Shown piece by piece: positions 62,301 to 64,000 of a stretch of 64,000 nt of DNA. The stretch lies in NCBI GenBank assembly GCA_913056495.1, contig CAJXMO010000005.1, forward strand, positions 124,001-188,000, written 5' to 3'. The notes under the pieces are model-generated. The model did not search any database, had not been told where the DNA came from, and saw only the letters and a program-made list of their open reading frames with translations. Position 1 is the first letter of the stretch; each line of letters begins with the position of its first letter. The stretch comes from an uncultured Alteromonadaceae bacterium. GTDB lineage: Bacteria; Pseudomonadota; Gammaproteobacteria; Enterobacterales; Alteromonadaceae. Both the position numbers and the translations under genes were made by a program.

Positions 62301-63247
62301 GGCAGGATTTCAGTATCTCTTAATTTTAATGCATTAAGGCCATCGGCTGTGTCTCTGATTTCACGCTCACCATTCATAAAAATCAGAATATCGCCCGGCC
62401 CTTCTTTTGATAAAGTTTTAACGGCAGTAAAAATGGATTCAAGCTGATCCTCATCCCCGTTTTCATTATCAACAATAGGTTGATATCTAATCTCTACCGG
62501 ATAAGTTCGACCTGAGACTTCAAATACAGGCGCATTATTAAAGTGTTTGGAAAAACGCTCAACATCTATCGTTGCTGACGTAATGATCACTTTTAAATCC
62601 GGACGTTTAGGCAGCAGTTGCTTTAAATAACCCAGAATAAAATCTATGTTTAAACTACGTTCATGGGCTTCATCGATAATGATGGTATCGTATTGATTTA
62701 AAAATCTGTCTTGCTGGATTTCAGCAAGTAAAATACCGTCAGTCATCAGTTTGATATAGGATTCAGGTTTTGTATGATCATTAAACCTGACTTTATAACC
62801 AACATGCTCACCCAAAGGCGTTTTTAATTCTTCCGCTATCCGGCTGGCAACACTTCGGGCCGCAAGACGCCTAGGCTGAGTATGACCAATAAACCCCTTA
62901 AGACCACAACCAGCTTCAAGACACATTTTAGGTAACTGAGTGGTTTTACCTGAACCGGTTTCACCCGCAATAATAACGACCTGATTTTTTTGAATTGCAT
63001 CTATGATGTCCGTGCGTTTATCAGACACGGGTAAGTCAGGATATTCAGGCAGGGGAAGATTGTCAGCTCTATGCTTTTTAAACAGAATGGAGGATTCGAC
63101 CTGTTTTAACCAGTTTTCAAATTGAGGTTGACGCTTTTTTAGATCTTTTTGTTTTTCTATATTGAAAAAGCGTTTTTTAAGACGGTAAAAATCTGCTTGG
63201 TAAACTTGCTTAAGTAACTCTAAAGATTGACGATTCAGCTCGGACAA
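59351..63247 (-). CDS. hrpA: ATP-dependent RNA helicase HrpA
   Basis: HrpA is a large DEAH-box RNA helicase that rescues stalled ribosomes and processes mRNA. The protein of about 1298 aa has Walker A GETGSGKTTQ near residue 93, DEAH in IIDEAHERS near 190, SAT, the QRAGRCGR motif VI, helicase-associated and OB domains, and the long C-terminal DUF3418 region. The length equals the family norm. There is no ATG at the 5' end. TTG at 63247 (MSELNRQ) follows GGGGG and is preferred over TTG at 63271, which lies inside the upstream terminator loop; a CTG is also possible. Confidence 0.93.
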   Translation of the reverse strand: MSELNRQSLELLKQVYQADFYRLKKRFFNIEKQKDLKKRQPQFENWLKQVESSILFKKHRADNLPLPEYPDLPVSDKRTDIIDAIQKNQVVIIAGETGSGKTTQLPKMCLEAGCGLKGFIGHTQPRRLAARSVASRIAEELKTPLGEHVGYKVRFNDHTKPESYIKLMTDGILLAEIQQDRFLNQYDTIIIDEAHERSLNIDFILGYLKQLLPKRPDLKVIITSATIDVERFSKHFNNAPVFEVSGRTYPVEIRYQPIVDNENGDEDQLESIFTAVKTLSKEGPGDILIFMNGEREIRDTADGLNALKLRDTEILPLYARLSNAEQNRVFQSHTGRRIVLATNVAETSLTVPGIRYVIDPGTARISRYSARTKVQRLPIEAISQASANQRAGRCGRVAAGICIRLYSEDDYLGRPEFTDPEILRTNLASVILQMHALGLGDISAFPFVQPPDNRHINDGILLLQEIGALEQTKKKVHAKLTQVGRSVSRLPVDPRLGKMVFTAQELGCLKELIIIVSGLSIQDPRERPNDKKQAADEKHKRFDDEASDFLSYLKLWQYLDESQQNESQNQFRKRCKKEFLNYLRIREWQDVVYQLTESIKELGWKLNHQDADFKTIHQALISGLLSHIGNKDNKQGYNGARNTKFVVFPGSALAKTKAKWVMAAELVETSRLFARTVAKIEPEWIEAFATHLVNKNYSEPHWEKKRGSVVAFENQVLYGLTIVHKRKVQYGKIDPHICREIFIREALVNGQVVLNEKFLKQNQALIEEIETLEAKARRRDILADEEELFAFYDKKLPSDIIDLVSFKYWWKHQKQKQPDYLTLRQEDLMQHQAENITQNQFPDKWQQGNLSLPLEYVFEPSQSVDGINVIVPLALLNQVESSGFDWSIPGYRHELAVALIKSLPKNIRKNFVPAPDYASAALQAIKHNDGDFISSLSHQLKRMSGVIIDDDAWDLSQVPSHLKVNYKVTDEKGKTLANGKDLDQLKVQLQDKVAQTLTRVAEDGIERSGITDWDFDELAKEYSTNQSQYEIKAYPALADDKDSVSIKLFDTQAQADWSMLKGLTRLIYLNVPSPRSYLQDKLPNKAKLGLYFNAFGQIKELIQDCIEAAIQDYLLSLEQLPRTRESYQSAKEVLRADVAERVLEVAKQVERILTLSNQINKKLKGKSSFELIQAQSDVKAQMNELIFKGFVSRFGVKKLPDIERYMQGIERRLEKLAIDPVRDRLNRAQIHKLEEQVSGELKQLKEAGPHNPIAEQLRWMLEELRISLFAQNLGTAYPISVKRISQFIDQSKKEGGLN

Positions 63248-63251
63248 AAGT

Positions 63252-63277
63252 AAAAACCCCCGTATATACAACGGGGG
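63252..63277 (-). terminator. Rho-independent terminator between the CBS gene and hrpA
   Basis: On the minus strand CCCCCGT, a 7-base loop and ACGGGGG are followed by TTTTT, ending the CBS gene transcript. The hrpA start codon lies only a few bases beyond the T run. Confidence 0.85.
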
Positions 63278-63339
63278 CTAATGCTACCAAACCAAGCTTA
63301 TTTTAGCGAGCAAAACCCGCTAATTTGGCCACTTAACCG

Positions 63340-63759
63340 TTAAACTGCCATGTTATATTCTTGCTGCAAGTGAGTATCTATTGCTTTTAAGATTTGATGG
63401 CGGTGAATATTACCAACCAAATGTCCTTCTTCATCAACTACAGGGTAAATTCTTGGGCGTTTCATTGCCATTTGTTGAGCCACTTCCAATACACTGGTTG
63501 TAGGTTTAACGGTCAGCACTTCACGACTCATGATGTCACCAACCCGTGCAACCTGCTCACGATAATATGTAGATTCAATCATCTGGGTCATACAATCCTG
63601 TTCGGATAAAAAGCCGACTAATTTACCTTGTTCGTCCAATACAGGTCCGCCTGACTGATTGACTTCCAGGATACGTTCTACTGCTTCTGCGATAGTCATA
63701 TCAACAGAAAATGTAATGGGTCTTCTCGTCATAAAATCTTGTACAAGTAATGATTTCAT
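63340..63759 (-). CDS. two-CBS-domain protein
   Basis: This 139-aa cytoplasmic protein is a Bateman module of two CBS domains (about 8-62 and 73-130). It has VQDFMTRRPITFSVDMTIAEA at the N-terminus and VGDIMSREVLTVKPTTSVLEVA at the start of the second domain. Such stand-alone modules bind adenine nucleotides and regulate partners; the partner is unknown here. A GGAGAAA Shine-Dalgarno precedes the ATG, and a terminator follows before hrpA. No gene is recognised in the remaining 241 bases to the window end. Confidence 0.88.
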   Translation of the reverse strand: MKSLLVQDFMTRRPITFSVDMTIAEAVERILEVNQSGGPVLDEQGKLVGFLSEQDCMTQMIESTYYREQVARVGDIMSREVLTVKPTTSVLEVAQQMAMKRPRIYPVVDEEGHLVGNIHRHQILKAIDTHLQQEYNMAV

Positions 63760-64000
63760 TATTTTTCTCCAGTTTCCGCTGATGTTTTATGGTTACTTTA
63801 ATAGTAGCCCAAAGATGGCGTTAAACTAATATTTTTTATAAAAAAGTTAAAATATTTATACCCATTTATTTTAGATACATAGCTTCATTTATTCATCATT
63901 TTGAATAAATATTCAACGGTAAAACCAATATACCCAAGCTACATAAAAGTTATTCACATCAGGGGGGATAAATTAAGATATGCGTAAAGCCATAATATTA

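Noticed and set aside
1..64000. CRISPR arrays, tRNA or rRNA genes, insertion sequences
   Set aside because: No regularly spaced repeats, no recognisable tRNA/rRNA sequence and no transposase frames were seen on either strand.

Overview
The window looks like chromosomal DNA of a low-GC marine gammaproteobacterium, most likely from the order Alteromonadales. The basis is gene content: gcvA-ygdD-rlmM order, YfbV, a DUF2960 protein, a DUF3083 protein, a DUF3718 protein, a Pla-1/cef (VolA)-type lipase and a Gammaproteobacteria-like dif site. No lineage search could be run, so the assignment is inference. No tRNA, rRNA, insertion sequence or CRISPR array was recognised.

Layout. 0.2-16.5 kb holds ordinary core genes: GcvA, an alpha/beta hydrolase, YgdD and RlmM; a Bax-like glucosaminidase; RlmI, MetG, Mrp and Dcd; a surface lipase; YfbV; a diguanylate cyclase; YciK; small family proteins. 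16.6-24.9 kb runs from a nitroreductase into a seven- to eight-gene light and lipid stress cluster: TudS/YbgA-domain protein, photolyase, NTF2-like, SDR, FAD oxidase, DUF1365, CFA synthase-like and chalcone-isomerase-like. It is preceded by an ECF-type promoter motif. 25-34 kb holds HtpX, YchJ, a large HD-GYP sensor with periplasmic domains, DUF3083, RlmF and a Gfo/Idh/MocA oxidoreductase.

34-44.2 kb is a vitamin B12 uptake and nucleotide-loop assembly locus: BtuD, BtuC, CobT, CobS, CobU, CobC, CobQ, CobO and BtuF behind one cobalamin riboswitch, then BtuB behind a second. 44.4-50.3 kb holds an aromatic/aspartate aminotransferase, a lipoprotein, a chemoreceptor, DUF3718 and a LysR regulator. 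A DsbA/FrnE-type gene at 50.3-51.0 kb is interrupted by an in-frame stop codon.

51.1-58.0 kb is a complete-looking filamentous phage (inovirus) of about 6.85 kb, integrated at a chromosomal dif site. Read on the minus strand, its order matches M13/CTX-type phages: replication protein, ssDNA-binding protein, small membrane/virion proteins, major coat protein, terminator, adsorption protein, pVI-like protein, Zot/pI assembly ATPase. Plus-strand genes are a small ribbon-helix-helix-like regulator facing rep across a pair of dyad operators, a stand-alone paralog of the Rep C-terminal domain, and a tiny membrane protein at the left end. Several virion genes are shorter than 60 codons and easily missed. 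Beyond the prophage lie a 0.5-kb gap, a DUF2845 protein, a PilZ protein, the HrpA helicase and a CBS-domain protein.

The inovirus, with its paralogous Rep C-terminal domain and unassigned small genes, is the most novel part. The light/lipid regulon and the B12 locus are the best-integrated host systems.
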